Assembly: GCF_000308755.1 (NCBI RefSeq)
Contig: NZ_BAGF01000041.1
Location: forward strand, 1-64,000
Reading direction: 5' to 3'
From: Nocardia pneumoniae NBRC 100136
GTDB lineage: Bacteria; Actinomycetota; Actinomycetes; Mycobacteriales; Mycobacteriaceae
Length of the DNA stretch: 64,000 bases
Shown: in pieces, positions 25,520 to 34,197 of the stretch
Layout of the letters: every line of letters starts with the position of its first letter
Position numbering within the stretch: the first letter of the stretch is position 1
Notes under the pieces: model-generated
The model's database searches: none
What the model was told of the DNA's origin: nothing
What the model saw: the letters and a program-made list of their open reading frames with translations, nothing else
Program-made: the position numbers and the translations under genes

Positions 25520-27426
25520 CGCTGCCGGACTTCGCCGTCAACGGACTGCGCCTCGAGCTGGCCACGCGCCGCATGCGCGGCCCGCTGGTCCCCGGCGGCA
25601 GACCGCGGCGCTGGATCGGCTGGGCGGCAGGGCTGCCGGTGACAGTGCTGACGGTGGCGCTGCTGGTCGTTCCGACGGGATGGACGGTGTTCCTCGCCAC
25701 GCGAGCGCATACGTTCGGTGTGCTCGCGTGCGCGATCGTCGCCGTAAGCGCGCTGCTGCCTGTCCTGCTCCGTCGGCGTCTGCCCCGCCGCCGTCTGCCT
25801 GTCCTGCCTCGCCGCCGTCTACTTGTTCTGCTGCGTCTCGGCCTGCTGCGCCGCCGTCTGCCTGTTCCGCTCAGTCATCGGCTGCCCGGGTGGAAGCGAA
25901 TTCTCGTCTGGCTGTCGTCCGCCACGGGGACGGTCGGCGCGGTGTGGCTGCTGGGCAGCACTATGACCACCAACGGGCGCGACGCCTACCTGCGCACCTT
26001 GCTGTGGGTGGCATTCGGGATCGCGCTGCTGGGTGTGGCGCTGGCGATCGCTTGGTGGGGGCGGGCGGTGCGGTGGCTGTGGTTGCCGCTGATCGTGCCG
26101 TTCGGGATCTCGGCGTTCGTGTCCGGTGTGGCGTTCCGCGTGATCTTCGGCCACGGCGCGCACTGGTTCGGTATCGAGGACGTCGGCGCCTACCGCTGGT
26201 GGCTTGCGGCGATGCTGGCGTCGGCGTTCCTGTGGACCTGGCTGGGATTTCTCACCGGGCTGTTCCGGGCGGGAATCCATGCCATCGAAGCCGATCCGGC
26301 GCGCGCCAGGTATCTGTACGGCGACGACGGCAGGCCGCTGGCGGTGCGATTGTACGAATTGCTGCGGCCGGTCGTGCTGATCGCCGGGCTCGGGGTCGGG
26401 GTCGCGGCAGCGCGAGTGTTCGACGTCGTGCTGATCGGGGTGCCCGGGGCGCTGGAGTATCAGGTGAACAGCGCGACCGTGCACTGGTGGCGGCTGGCCG
26501 CCGACGGCGATACCGCGGCCGCGGCGGCCTACGCGCTGCCGCTGGCGGTGCTCGTGGGCTCGGTCGCGTGGCTGCTGCAAATCGATGTGCGCAGGCACCG
26601 GACGAACTGGCCGACCGTCCGCGAGATCTCGACCGCCGGACGGCCTCGCATGGGTCCGATACGGGCGGCCGGAACCGCGCTCGTCTCGGTGCTGGCGCTG
26701 TTTCCGATCGGCGTGCTCGCCTACACCGGCGTGCACGGGCACGACGGATTCGGATTCTCCGCGATCGACCTGGTATGGGACGACGACGGACTGTGGCGCT
26801 CGCTGCAGACCACCGCATGGGTGGCCGGAATCGTCACGGTTGTCGTGGTGACCGCCGCGGCGCCGGTCGCCTATCGGTTGGCCGCGCTGCGTCCGCACGG
26901 GCCCGCCGCTCGGCTGGCCGTGGTGGGTCTGGTGGTGCTCGCGGTGATCCCGGCGCAGACCTATCTCGGGCCGCTCGACGGCTTCATCGACGCCAATGAA
27001 CTGTCCGGGACGCGAATCCCGTTGATCCTGGTGCACGCCGCCGCGGGATTGCCGATCGCGATCCTCGTCCTGCGCGGCGCCCTGCTCGCGCCGCCGGGCA
27101 GCGCCGCCGCCGACGCGCTGCACGGGCTGGCCAGTCCGGGCACGATCGCGCGGCGGGTGCTGGCCTCATCGGGACCCGCGCTGGGGGCGGTGTCGGTGCT
27201 GGAATTCGTGCAGGTGTGGAACGACTTCTTCATCGGACTCGTCGTCAGCGGAGCGGGCGCCAGCCCGTGGTCACTGCTGCTGTGGGGCGAGGCGCGCCAG
27301 TTCAACGAGAACGCCGCGCAACTGGCCGCTGGATCGCTGGTGTCGGCGGTGTTGCCGGTGGCGCTGGTGCTGGCGACGTGGCGGCGCTGGCTGGTGCCGG
27401 GACTGACGGGGGGAGTGCTGCGATGA
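25516..27426 (+). CDS. Fused double ABC permease (MalF/MalG-like in one chain)
   Basis: A 636-residue membrane protein carrying two permease domains in tandem. The first (about residues 30-360) has an EAA-like loop near IHAIEADPARARYLYGD, the second (about 390-630) one near ADALHGLASPGTIARRV. Sugar importers usually use two separate subunits, so this is a natural fusion. Residues about 75-122 form a Leu/Arg/Pro-rich stretch encoded by degenerate DNA repeats, absent from ordinary MalF proteins. No ATPase gene lies nearby; a shared MsiK/UgpC-type ATPase is presumed. Its stop overlaps the start of an 18-codon ORF. Confidence 0.8.
   Translation: MTLPDFAVNGLRLELATRRMRGPLVPGGRPRRWIGWAAGLPVTVLTVALLVVPTGWTVFLATRAHTFGVLACAIVAVSALLPVLLRRRLPRRRLPVLPRRRLLVLLRLGLLRRRLPVPLSHRLPGWKRILVWLSSATGTVGAVWLLGSTMTTNGRDAYLRTLLWVAFGIALLGVALAIAWWGRAVRWLWLPLIVPFGISAFVSGVAFRVIFGHGAHWFGIEDVGAYRWWLAAMLASAFLWTWLGFLTGLFRAGIHAIEADPARARYLYGDDGRPLAVRLYELLRPVVLIAGLGVGVAAARVFDVVLIGVPGALEYQVNSATVHWWRLAADGDTAAAAAYALPLAVLVGSVAWLLQIDVRRHRTNWPTVREISTAGRPRMGPIRAAGTALVSVLALFPIGVLAYTGVHGHDGFGFSAIDLVWDDDGLWRSLQTTAWVAGIVTVVVVTAAAPVAYRLAALRPHGPAARLAVVGLVVLAVIPAQTYLGPLDGFIDANELSGTRIPLILVHAAAGLPIAILVLRGALLAPPGSAAADALHGLASPGTIARRVLASSGPALGAVSVLEFVQVWNDFFIGLVVSGAGASPWSLLLWGEARQFNENAAQLAAGSLVSAVLPVALVLATWRRWLVPGLTGGVLR
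25750..25880 (+). repeat. Degenerate minisatellite-like repeat inside the permease gene
   Basis: Imperfect copies of a unit like CGCCGCCGTCTGCCTGTCCTG occur at about 25786, 25809 and 25849, with a more diverged copy from about 25752. They encode alternating Leu-Pro-Val-Leu and Arg-Arg-Arg-Leu units, making a strongly basic insert between hydrophobic segments. Such tracts tend to vary in copy number by slippage. Confidence 0.6.
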
Positions 27427-27479
27427 GTCAGGGCCGGTCGCCGGGATCATCCGGCATGGCGAGGGAGGCAGCCCGGTGA
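27423..27479 (+). CDS. Candidate 18-codon coupling ORF
   Basis: Encodes MSQGRSPGSSGMAREAAR. Its ATG overlaps the permease stop (ATGA) and its stop overlaps the GTG of the next gene (GTGA). The last codons contain GAGGGAGG, the ribosome-binding site of that gene. It may be a translated leader that couples permease and TPR-protein synthesis, or a chance frame. No ribosome-binding site of its own stands out. Confidence 0.3.
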   Translation: MSQGRSPGSSGMAREAAR

Positions 27480-29158
27480 GTACCCCGCGCTCCGAAGCGG
27501 AAGAACAGACCGGGACGCCGAGATCGTCGCTGTGGCAAGGGTTTCTCGGGACCGCGTCAGTGGTGGCCTACACCGTGCTGTTCGAGTTGGTGCGCACCCT
27601 CGTGGTCAACTCCTTCGGCGAGAACGCCCTCGTCCAGTTCCTCAACGGCACGCTGCGCTGGCTGTCGGTGCTGGTCATCGCGTCGGCGGCGACGTACGCG
27701 CTGTACCGGTTCGCCGCCGGGTATCGCATGAAGGTGCGCACCGCACGCGAGATGGACCTGATCGCGGGTCTGGTCGAACCTGGTCCCGCGCTGGCCGATC
27801 GCGCACCCCGCCGGTATCCGCGCCCACCGTGGCGAGTGTCCGCACTGAACGGCGACCCCGTCGCCACGGTGTTACGAGACCTGCCCGTGCGTGAGTTCGA
27901 AAGCGTCGCGCTGCTGGCGGTGCTCAACGCCATTCGCGACACCGAGAGCAGGCTGCCGCTGGCCCGCGAACCGTCGGTGCCCACCGCGGCGACGCAGCTC
28001 GAGGACCTGCGCCGCCGCGGAATCCTGGCCGCGCACGGAGCGCAGCGTTTCCGGGTGCGCCAGGTGCCCGAGCGGCCGGATCGAGCGACGGTGACGGCCG
28101 GACCGCGGTGGGCCGCCGCGGTCACCGCCTTGCTGCACCACTACGCCGACCGAGCCGAGCGCTGGGCGATCGCGCTGGAATCGCGGCGCTTCGCCGTGGG
28201 AGCTCGCCGGTGGTTCGAAACCGAGGAACGATACCTGTGCGCACTGGTGGCCGCGTGCGCGAATTCCGGAGTGCGTTTCCCCGCCGCCGCTCTCGCACAC
28301 CTGACGCGGCTCGGCGATGCCCTCGACGTGTGGCACGCGCGAATCGGGTTGGCGGAGAACGAGAGTGGCGTGGCCGCCGATCTGTCCGCGCTGCGCGGCC
28401 TCGACGAGCTGAACCGTGATCTCGTCATGCTGCGCGCGGATCGGCTTGCCCAGCGGCCGCGACGCTACCGTCCGTGGCGGCTGTCGACGAGCCTGGCCGC
28501 TCGCTGGGAACATCGCCAGGCGCTGAAGGGGTTCGCCGCCGTACCGCTGGATCTGGACGGTGTGGCCGATCAGTTGGAAACCGCTTGGTGGCTGCTGCCC
28601 CGCGACGACGTCTCCGGCGAGGTCTGCGCCCTGATCAACCTGGCCGTCGCGTACATCGGGCAGGGACGGCTCGACGCCGCCGCGGATCGTCTGGAGCTGG
28701 CCGAATCCCTCACTCGCACCGGCCGAGACCCCGACGGACGCGCCCAGGCGCACGAGACCATGGGGGTGCTGTGGTGGGCTCGCGGCGAACCCCGCCGCGC
28801 CCTGCGCTGCTGGCAACTGGCCCTGACCGCCTTCCGTGTCCTCGACGACGACCCCGGCATCGGCCGCTGCTTGCAACACCTCGGCTCCGCGATCGTCGTC
28901 GCCCCCGACCACGCCACCTTGCTGTTGCCCACCGACCCGCCCCTCACCCGCACCGAAGCCCTCCGCCAAGCCACCGGCTGGCTCGCCGAAGCCCGCCGCC
29001 GCCACCCCACCGCCCGCCACGCCGAACACTGTGCGATGCAAGCACGCTCGGCCCTGCGCGCCAGCCACGGACCGCGCGAGGGCCTCCCTCCCAGCGGCCG
29101 CACCCCATTGACCCGCATCGACCTATGGCCTGCACCGCTGGAAGACGAAAGTCCGTGA
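27476..29158 (+). CDS. Membrane-anchored TPR-like protein of unknown function
   Basis: A 560-residue protein. Two hydrophobic segments (about 20-45 and 55-80) precede a basic linker. The rest is helical: a middle part rich in Arg, then two helix pairs at about 375-450 (VCALINLAVAYIGQGRLDAAADRLELAESL and QAHETMGVLWWARGEPRRALRCWQLAL) that look like tetratricopeptide repeats. It is coupled to the ABC permease gene, so it may scaffold or regulate the transporter, or use its ligand as a signal. No enzymatic motif is visible. GTG start with GGGAGG upstream. Confidence 0.7.
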   Translation: MSTPRSEAEEQTGTPRSSLWQGFLGTASVVAYTVLFELVRTLVVNSFGENALVQFLNGTLRWLSVLVIASAATYALYRFAAGYRMKVRTAREMDLIAGLVEPGPALADRAPRRYPRPPWRVSALNGDPVATVLRDLPVREFESVALLAVLNAIRDTESRLPLAREPSVPTAATQLEDLRRRGILAAHGAQRFRVRQVPERPDRATVTAGPRWAAAVTALLHHYADRAERWAIALESRRFAVGARRWFETEERYLCALVAACANSGVRFPAAALAHLTRLGDALDVWHARIGLAENESGVAADLSALRGLDELNRDLVMLRADRLAQRPRRYRPWRLSTSLAARWEHRQALKGFAAVPLDLDGVADQLETAWWLLPRDDVSGEVCALINLAVAYIGQGRLDAAADRLELAESLTRTGRDPDGRAQAHETMGVLWWARGEPRRALRCWQLALTAFRVLDDDPGIGRCLQHLGSAIVVAPDHATLLLPTDPPLTRTEALRQATGWLAEARRRHPTARHAEHCAMQARSALRASHGPREGLPPSGRTPLTRIDLWPAPLEDESP

Positions 29159-29466
29159 TTCGGCACGAACCACTGCGCGCTGCTGACGGTCGCTGTGGAA
29201 CACTCGAAACCATGCCGGACCTCGCGTTTGGCGGGATCGCCTCCCCACAACCGGTCGAATCCGCGTGCGTTGCATCGGGCGTCCCCGATCTCGGACGCCG
29301 CATTCCGCATCGTGCTTGTGATCAGCCACAACAGCGGCTCCGGCGCGTTCGCCTACGCTCGGGACGACCGGATTCCCGCTGGGCGCATCGGTGAATGTCA
29401 TCAGTGGCCGGTCGGACACGGGTCCGGCGGCGCGGATTTCGGCGGTCCGGCCCTCATCGAGTGCTG
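29159..29466. other. Convergent interval, nothing recognised
   Basis: About 308 bp between the TPR-like gene and the convergent esterase-family gene. I see no coding sequence with a credible start and no strong hairpin. Confidence 0.4.
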
Positions 29467-30684
29467 CTACCAGTACTGATGCCGTTTTCCGTCGGTGTCG
29501 GCGATGAAGATGACCGCGTCGGCGCCGTCCAGATCCGCCGGGTTGAGCGGGATGTGGCCGGGCACGATGGGTTCGCCCGTGCCGATCGACGGGGGAAGCG
29601 CGGCACGCAGGGCCGGTGCCGGGAACAGGGCGCGGCGGGTGGTCGCCTCGGCCAACACGCCCTGGAGGGTGTCCGGATCGCTGTTCGGCTTGGCGTCGGT
29701 TGCCAGGAACACGTAGCGCTCGCCGAGGGTGAGCGCGACGAGCGCTCCAGCGCTTCCCCAGCTCAGCTCGTCCTCGCGGACCGGGCTGTGGGACTGCGTG
29801 CGTTGCAGGTGGGCGTTGTGCGCGAACACCAGGGTCGGCCCGCGTCGCTGCTCCTGCGCGAGGATCGCGAGCAGGTTCTCGGCCATCATCTCGGCGCGCA
29901 GGCTGAGCAAGGTCGCGATGCGGTCGGGCGCGGGGCTGGCCATGGCGGCGTGATAGCGCAGCAGGCCCTGGGCGGTGCGCGCGTGCGCGGCGGCGTGGTC
30001 GTAGCCGATCGGGTCGGCCGGACGCAGGCCGGGTGCCGCGCGGCGCAGCGCGCTGGCGACGTCGTCGGCGATGATGCGCAGAGCGCGAGCGCGGTCGGAG
30101 TCGCCGATGGACGCCGCCGGGTCGAACATGGCCGCCTGGTTCGTCCAGTCCGCGTCCTCGCCGAGCAGCCCGTCGAGGTCGCGGGCCGATTCCGGCCGCA
30201 GGGCCGCGGGCAGGTAGTCGGTGGCCGCGGACAGTGCGCGGCGCGGGCTCGCCGCACCGGAGTACTCCACCGGCGCGTCGAAGCCGTGGAAGCGAACCCG
30301 GTCCGACAGTGCGCGGCCTGCGTTGTGCGCGCGGAGCCATTCGACCAGTGCGCGGTTGCCCGGCACGGCGCCGAACCCGTGGCTGAACCCGGTCGCGAGC
30401 ACCGTGTCGATCTCCGCCGTCGCACCGCCTGCGTAGTCGTCGACCACGGACGCGGCGAAGGCGTCGGTTTCCAACACGATCGACCGGTAGCCCCGTTCGA
30501 CGAGGTGAGAGAGGAACTCATTGCGCAGCAACGGGAACGCCTCGATCCCGTGTGTGGGCTCGCCGAGGGCGAGCAGGACCGGTGGCTCGGTCCGTGCGGC
30601 GAGCAGTTCGTCGAGGGCACGACCCAGGCTTGCCGGGTCGTCGAGTTGGCGGCCGATGGCACGCAGTGATGCGGCAGTGGACAT
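29467..30684 (-). CDS. Erythromycin esterase family protein
   Basis: A 405-residue member of the erythromycin esterase/succinoglycan biosynthesis family. The signature LGEPTHGIEAFPLLRNEFL carries the metal/active-site Glu and His; YRSIVLETDAFAA and the later FAHNAHLQR (second conserved His) also fit. Proven Ere enzymes open macrolide rings, but most family members have unknown substrates, so resistance is not implied. ATG 30684 with AAAGGGG five bases upstream is preferred over GTG 30690. It is divergent from a MerR gene, and the palindrome at 30700-30714 sits 16 bp from its start. Confidence 0.85.
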   Translation of the reverse strand: MSTAASLRAIGRQLDDPASLGRALDELLAARTEPPVLLALGEPTHGIEAFPLLRNEFLSHLVERGYRSIVLETDAFAASVVDDYAGGATAEIDTVLATGFSHGFGAVPGNRALVEWLRAHNAGRALSDRVRFHGFDAPVEYSGAASPRRALSAATDYLPAALRPESARDLDGLLGEDADWTNQAAMFDPAASIGDSDRARALRIIADDVASALRRAAPGLRPADPIGYDHAAAHARTAQGLLRYHAAMASPAPDRIATLLSLRAEMMAENLLAILAQEQRRGPTLVFAHNAHLQRTQSHSPVREDELSWGSAGALVALTLGERYVFLATDAKPNSDPDTLQGVLAEATTRRALFPAPALRAALPPSIGTGEPIVPGHIPLNPADLDGADAVIFIADTDGKRHQYW

Positions 30685-30699
30685 GAACACCCCTTTTCG

Positions 30700-30714
30700 G
30701 AAGGCACTGCCTTC
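30700..30714. promoter_or_regulatory. Palindromic operator GAAGGCA-C-TGCCTTC
   Basis: A perfect 15-bp inverted repeat (7-bp arms) between the divergent esterase and MerR genes, in the leader of the esterase gene. The arrangement fits binding by the neighbouring MerR-type regulator. Family members often bind such repeats between -35 and -10; here the promoter elements are not certain. Confidence 0.55.
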
Positions 30715-30797
30715 GACAGTATCGTTGAAGAGTCTTGTGAAGCTTCAGCGACTTCTGCCTGGAATTCAAAGATCAAAGCCTCAATCGGAGGTGCAAG

Positions 30798-31502
30798 CTG
30801 CGGCCCATCGACCTCGCCCGGGAGCACGGGTTGTCCGCACAGGCGATCCGCAACTACGACAACGCGGGCGTCCTCCCGCCGACCGAGCGCACCCAGACCG
30901 GTTACCGGCGCTACACGCCCCTGCACGCGCAGGCGCTGCGCGCCTTCCTCGCGTTGCGAGCAGGCCACGGGCACCAGCACGCAATGGAGATCATGCGCGC
31001 GACCAACCGCGGCGACACCGAATCCGCCTATCGGCTCATCGACGCCGCACACGTCGCGCTGCTCGCCGAACGCAGCACCCGTACCGAGGTCGCCACCGCC
31101 CTGGGCACCCTGTCGACCGCCACTCCCACCCCGGTCAAGGGGCGACCACTGACCGTGGGAGAACTCGCGCGCCGACTCGGCGTGCACCCGGCAACGCTGC
31201 GCACTTGGGAAGCGCAGGGCATCCTGCGCCCGGAACGCGATCGAGCAACGGGTTACCGCCAATACGGACCGGAGGGCGTGCGCGACGCCGAGATCGCACG
31301 ACAGCTGCGCCGAGGCGGGTACCTGCTGTCCCAGGTCGCGCAGTTCATCGAGTCGCTGCGCGAGGCGGGCGGGGCAGACTCGCTGAGCGCATTCCTCGCC
31401 TCCTGGCAAGACCGGCTGACCGCGCGCAGCCGCAACCTTCTCACCGGCGCGGCCCAGCTCGACGCCTACCTCGCCATGCTCGATCAGGCACAGCAGGCGT
31501 AG
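30798..31502 (+). CDS. MerR family regulator with two MerR-type DNA-binding domains
   Basis: A 234-residue protein. The first MerR helix-turn-helix starts at residue 2 (RPIDLAREHGLSAQAIRNYDNAG), and a second complete one starts near residue 113 (LTVGELARRLGVHPATLRTWEAQG). The only start that keeps the first helix is CTG at 30798, with CGGAGG seven bases upstream; the frame has a stop at 30738 and no ATG or GTG after it. TTG at 30831 would cut into the first domain. Divergent from the esterase-family gene, which it probably controls through the palindrome at 30700. Confidence 0.75.
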   Translation: MRPIDLAREHGLSAQAIRNYDNAGVLPPTERTQTGYRRYTPLHAQALRAFLALRAGHGHQHAMEIMRATNRGDTESAYRLIDAAHVALLAERSTRTEVATALGTLSTATPTPVKGRPLTVGELARRLGVHPATLRTWEAQGILRPERDRATGYRQYGPEGVRDAEIARQLRRGGYLLSQVAQFIESLREAGGADSLSAFLASWQDRLTARSRNLLTGAAQLDAYLAMLDQAQQA

Positions 31503-31664
31503 CTGTCACGTCTTATCCGATGATTCCCATGTGAGTGGCGGTCGGATGTAGCCACCGATGGATACCGCTACGGCGTGGCCGGGCCGGTCGGCGCGCCACG
31601 CGGCATGCTGGTGCACTCCCACCGGGCTCACGGACTACCCAGCCCGATCGCGTGGCTGGGCGCG

Positions 31665-32069
31665 CTACGGATCGGAGATTCGCGCGGTCCTGATCCTGCG
31701 GGGTGTTTCGCGCTCTTTCCGGAGCTCTCTGGCGGAACGCTCCGGATCGCTGTCGTACTCGCGGCACTTACCCAGCCAGTGATCCAGCCTCGCCGCCACT
31801 TCAGCCTCGGACAACACGTATAGACCCGGGCCGCTATGGCTGATCAGATTCGGCGCGTCAGAGTCTCGCGTCATGTCCAGGCCATGCAGATACAGCAGGC
31901 CGGCCTCGACCATCACATCGTCAGGCCGAACCCAATCCGGGTCGTCGTTTTCGACCCAGGGCACAACCCAATCGTGGGCGACCTCGCGAGTCATGCCGCC
32001 GGCGATAACCTGCAGCCAGACCTCCTCGATTTCCGAACGTCGAGGTAGCTCATTCTCACTGTTTCCCAT
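31665..32069 (-). CDS. Conserved hypothetical acidic protein
   Basis: A 134-residue protein from ATG 32069 (MGNSENELPRRSEIEEVW). Acidic and helical: TREVAHDWVVPWVEND, VEAGLLYLHGLDMTRD, and a basic C-terminus after EVAARLDHWLGKC. The pattern of Trp-rich helices recalls small actinobacterial proteins of unknown role that are sometimes found beside toxins, but there is no toxin next to it. The frame continues to 32162, but that extension is low-complexity. I do not recognise the family. Confidence 0.55.
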   Translation of the reverse strand: MGNSENELPRRSEIEEVWLQVIAGGMTREVAHDWVVPWVENDDPDWVRPDDVMVEAGLLYLHGLDMTRDSDAPNLISHSGPGLYVLSEAEVAARLDHWLGKCREYDSDPERSARELRKERETPRRIRTARISDP

Positions 32070-32113
32070 ACCACGATCATCGTCGTCGAAATCCAACGCA
32101 AGCACCACCGAGT

Positions 32114-32362
32114 TCACTCGCCCAGAGGCACCGCCGGATCCGCGGTGAGCCATGTTCGCCACGTCCTCGCGGAATCGGTCCCTGCACTCTCTTCGGCATT
32201 ACAGGGCATTCCGAGTAAGTCGTCGTGAGTTCTTCTCCGTTCGCGATCGGGTTGCTGGTGGTCGGATGGGCGTTCGTGCGCTGCGAGGTAATGGGTCCAA
32301 TCGCGGGCGGTGAGCGTGCATGCCGCGATCGGCGCATCGACCGTGCGGCTGGCGGGAAACAA
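32114..32362 (-). CDS. Possible small protein (82 residues), doubtful
   Basis: An open frame from TTG 32362 with a protein-like stretch APIAACTLTARDWTHYLAAH that vaguely recalls the C-terminal half of DUF397 proteins. The start codon is weak and the ribosome-binding site poor. The 32070-32368 interval is otherwise empty. Confidence 0.25.
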   Translation of the reverse strand: MFPASRTVDAPIAACTLTARDWTHYLAAHERPSDHQQPDRERRRTHDDLLGMPCNAEESAGTDSARTWRTWLTADPAVPLGE

Positions 32363-32368
32363 GAAGCC

Positions 32369-33331
32369 CTATAAAGGCATTTTCGCTTCGTGCGGGGATT
32401 TGTCGGGACGCAGTCCGCGCCAGCTGGGATGGCGCAGGCCCTCAGGGCTTGCTTCGCGATATTCGATGTCGGCGACGAGGACGGGGTCCACCCAGTGGGC
32501 GGCCCTGGCGACAGCGCGGGGCGGCGGGATATCGAAGGGCGAATCCGGTCGCGACAGTTCGGTGAGGCGGGTTTGCAGGGACCGGCGGTCGTGCATGGTC
32601 CATCCGGTGCCCACGTTGCCGATGTGGGCCAGCTGGTGCTGCTCGTTGTAAGCGCCCAGAACCAGCGAACCGAAGGTGGCGGAGAACCGGCCCGCGCCGG
32701 GAAGCCAGCCCCCGACCACGGCCTCGGTCGTCTTGCGCAGCGGCGTTTTGATCCACAGCGGAGAGCGGCGGCCGGGGTAGTACGCCGAGTCGAGGCGCTT
32801 GGCGACGATTCCCTCCAAACCGTGCTCGCGGGCGACGTCCAGCAGCGTGGCGGGATCGATGTCGGTGTAGTAGGGCGGGGTGCGCGCGAGGGGACGATCG
32901 AGGGCGAGGTCATCCAGACGTTCGCGGCGCTCGGTGTAGGGCAGGTTCATGATCGACTCGCCGTCGACGGCCAGCAAATCGAAAGCCAGATACTGCGCCG
33001 GGAACTGCCGCAGCAATTCCGCTCCCGGTGCGACCACGTGCATGCGTCGTTGCAGACGAGTGAACGACGGAGCTCCCGTCGTGGGATCGGGAGCGACGAT
33101 CTCTCCGTCGAGGAATAGTTCGCCATGCTCGCCCAGATCCGCCAGCAGGACGGTGAGCTCGGGAAACGCGCCACTGAGATCGCGATTGTTGCGACTGTGG
33201 AACCGGCATTCCCCGTCGCCGCACCGGGTGATGGCGCGGATGCCGTCCCACTTCATCTCCAGTGCCCACCGGCCGCGCTCGGGCGGTGGCCGTCCGGAGA
33301 CGGCCAGCATCGGCGCCGGCACTGACAGCAC
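32369..33331 (-). CDS. ATP-dependent DNA ligase, LigC/LigD-ligase type
   Basis: A 320-residue ligase. The adenylation motif is K27-W-D-G (EMKWDGIRA). Other nucleotidyltransferase motifs follow: FHSRNNRDLSG, LDGEIVA, LAFDLLAVDG, GLEGIVAKRLDSAYYPG and LWIKTPL. An OB-fold completes the C-terminus (ATFGSLVLGAYNEQHQLAHIGNVGTGW). It is a stand-alone ligase, as in mycobacterial LigC or the ligase domain of LigD used in end-joining repair. No Ku or primase gene adjoins it. GTG start. Confidence 0.9.
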   Translation of the reverse strand: MLSVPAPMLAVSGRPPPERGRWALEMKWDGIRAITRCGDGECRFHSRNNRDLSGAFPELTVLLADLGEHGELFLDGEIVAPDPTTGAPSFTRLQRRMHVVAPGAELLRQFPAQYLAFDLLAVDGESIMNLPYTERRERLDDLALDRPLARTPPYYTDIDPATLLDVAREHGLEGIVAKRLDSAYYPGRRSPLWIKTPLRKTTEAVVGGWLPGAGRFSATFGSLVLGAYNEQHQLAHIGNVGTGWTMHDRRSLQTRLTELSRPDSPFDIPPPRAVARAAHWVDPVLVADIEYREASPEGLRHPSWRGLRPDKSPHEAKMPL

Positions 33332-33443
33332 ACCGTCAGCATATCTTCAGCAAATGTACTGGATCGGACTCGGCCAGGTCTGATCGCGCACATCGCACCG
33401 GACGCTCGCGGTGGGCGAGGCGGCGGCGCCGAATCCGCGCAGA

Positions 33444-34079
33444 CTAGACGGAGGTGATCGGATCCAAATCGGCTGAGGCCCGAGACGATCGCGAGTCGGG
33501 CTCCGGGTGGTCTTGCTCGACGTGTGCCGCGAGGCGCCGGTCGATGACGGAGAGGGCGAATGCGCCCCAGCGGATGTTCTCCTGTTCGAAGGAGATTCCG
33601 CGCAGGAGGGTGAGATACGGGCCGATCCGTTCGGTTTCGGCCAAATAGGCCTGTTCGCTGCGGCCGTCCAGCAGCCGCGACCGCAGGCGTTCGTAGCGGG
33701 CCAGTTTCGCCTTCGCCCATTCCATTCGCTCGGCGATCGTGGCGCGGACGGCGGGTGCGTCCTCCACGTCCATGCCCTGCACTTTGACCATCATCTCGTC
33801 GCGGATGGCGGTGGGTTTGGCCGGTTCGGCGATGAATTGGTGCAGTGCCGCCCGTCCGGCGGGGGTGAGGGAGTGGAGCCGCTTGTTGGGCCGGCGCTCT
33901 TGCTGGACGACCCGGGTCTGGATGAGCCCGTCGGCGGCCATGCGGTCGAGCTCCTTGTACAGCTGCTGCGGCGTGGCCATCCAGAAGTTGGCCACCGAGG
34001 CGTCGAAGCCCTTGGCCAGGTCGTATCCGGACGCTTCGCCTTCCAGGAGTGCGGCCAGTACCGCGTTACGTAGCGCCAT
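33444..34079 (-). CDS. PadR family transcriptional regulator
   Basis: A 211-residue PadR repressor with the N-terminal winged helix (VLAALLEGEASGYDLAKGFDASVANFW, then QLYKELDRMAADGLI), wing LHSLTPAGRAAL, and the helical C-terminal dimerisation domain (Vir_act_alpha_C type). It is divergent from a three-gene redox operon starting at 34198. PadR proteins typically repress an adjacent operon and are released by a small ligand. Confidence 0.88.
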   Translation of the reverse strand: MALRNAVLAALLEGEASGYDLAKGFDASVANFWMATPQQLYKELDRMAADGLIQTRVVQQERRPNKRLHSLTPAGRAALHQFIAEPAKPTAIRDEMMVKVQGMDVEDAPAVRATIAERMEWAKAKLARYERLRSRLLDGRSEQAYLAETERIGPYLTLLRGISFEQENIRWGAFALSVIDRRLAAHVEQDHPEPDSRSSRASADLDPITSV

Positions 34080-34116
34080 CGGCCCAGGCTAGCACATGTC
34101 TATTCAAATTCTTGTC

Positions 34117-34133
34117 CTGTCCGCTCTGGACAG
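34117..34133. promoter_or_regulatory. Inverted repeat CTGTCC-GCTCT-GGACAG, candidate PadR operator
   Basis: Perfect 6-bp arms with a 5-bp spacer in the 118-bp region between PadR and the redox operon. A possible promoter for the operon follows it (TTGGCT near 34141 and ATATAG 17 bp later). Classical PadR sites are ATGT-N8-ACAT, so assignment to PadR rests on position. Confidence 0.5.
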
Positions 34134-34197
34134 TGAAGCATTGGCTTGGATAGTCTCCGAGCTATATAGGCAACTAATTTACTATGAAAGGCGTGGC

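Noticed and set aside
25750..25880. CRISPR-like repeats
   Set aside because: The copies are degenerate, without unique spacers, and lie inside an open permease frame.
29467..30684. Macrolide resistance gene
   Set aside because: Only family membership supports this; most erythromycin-esterase-like proteins have no proven resistance role.
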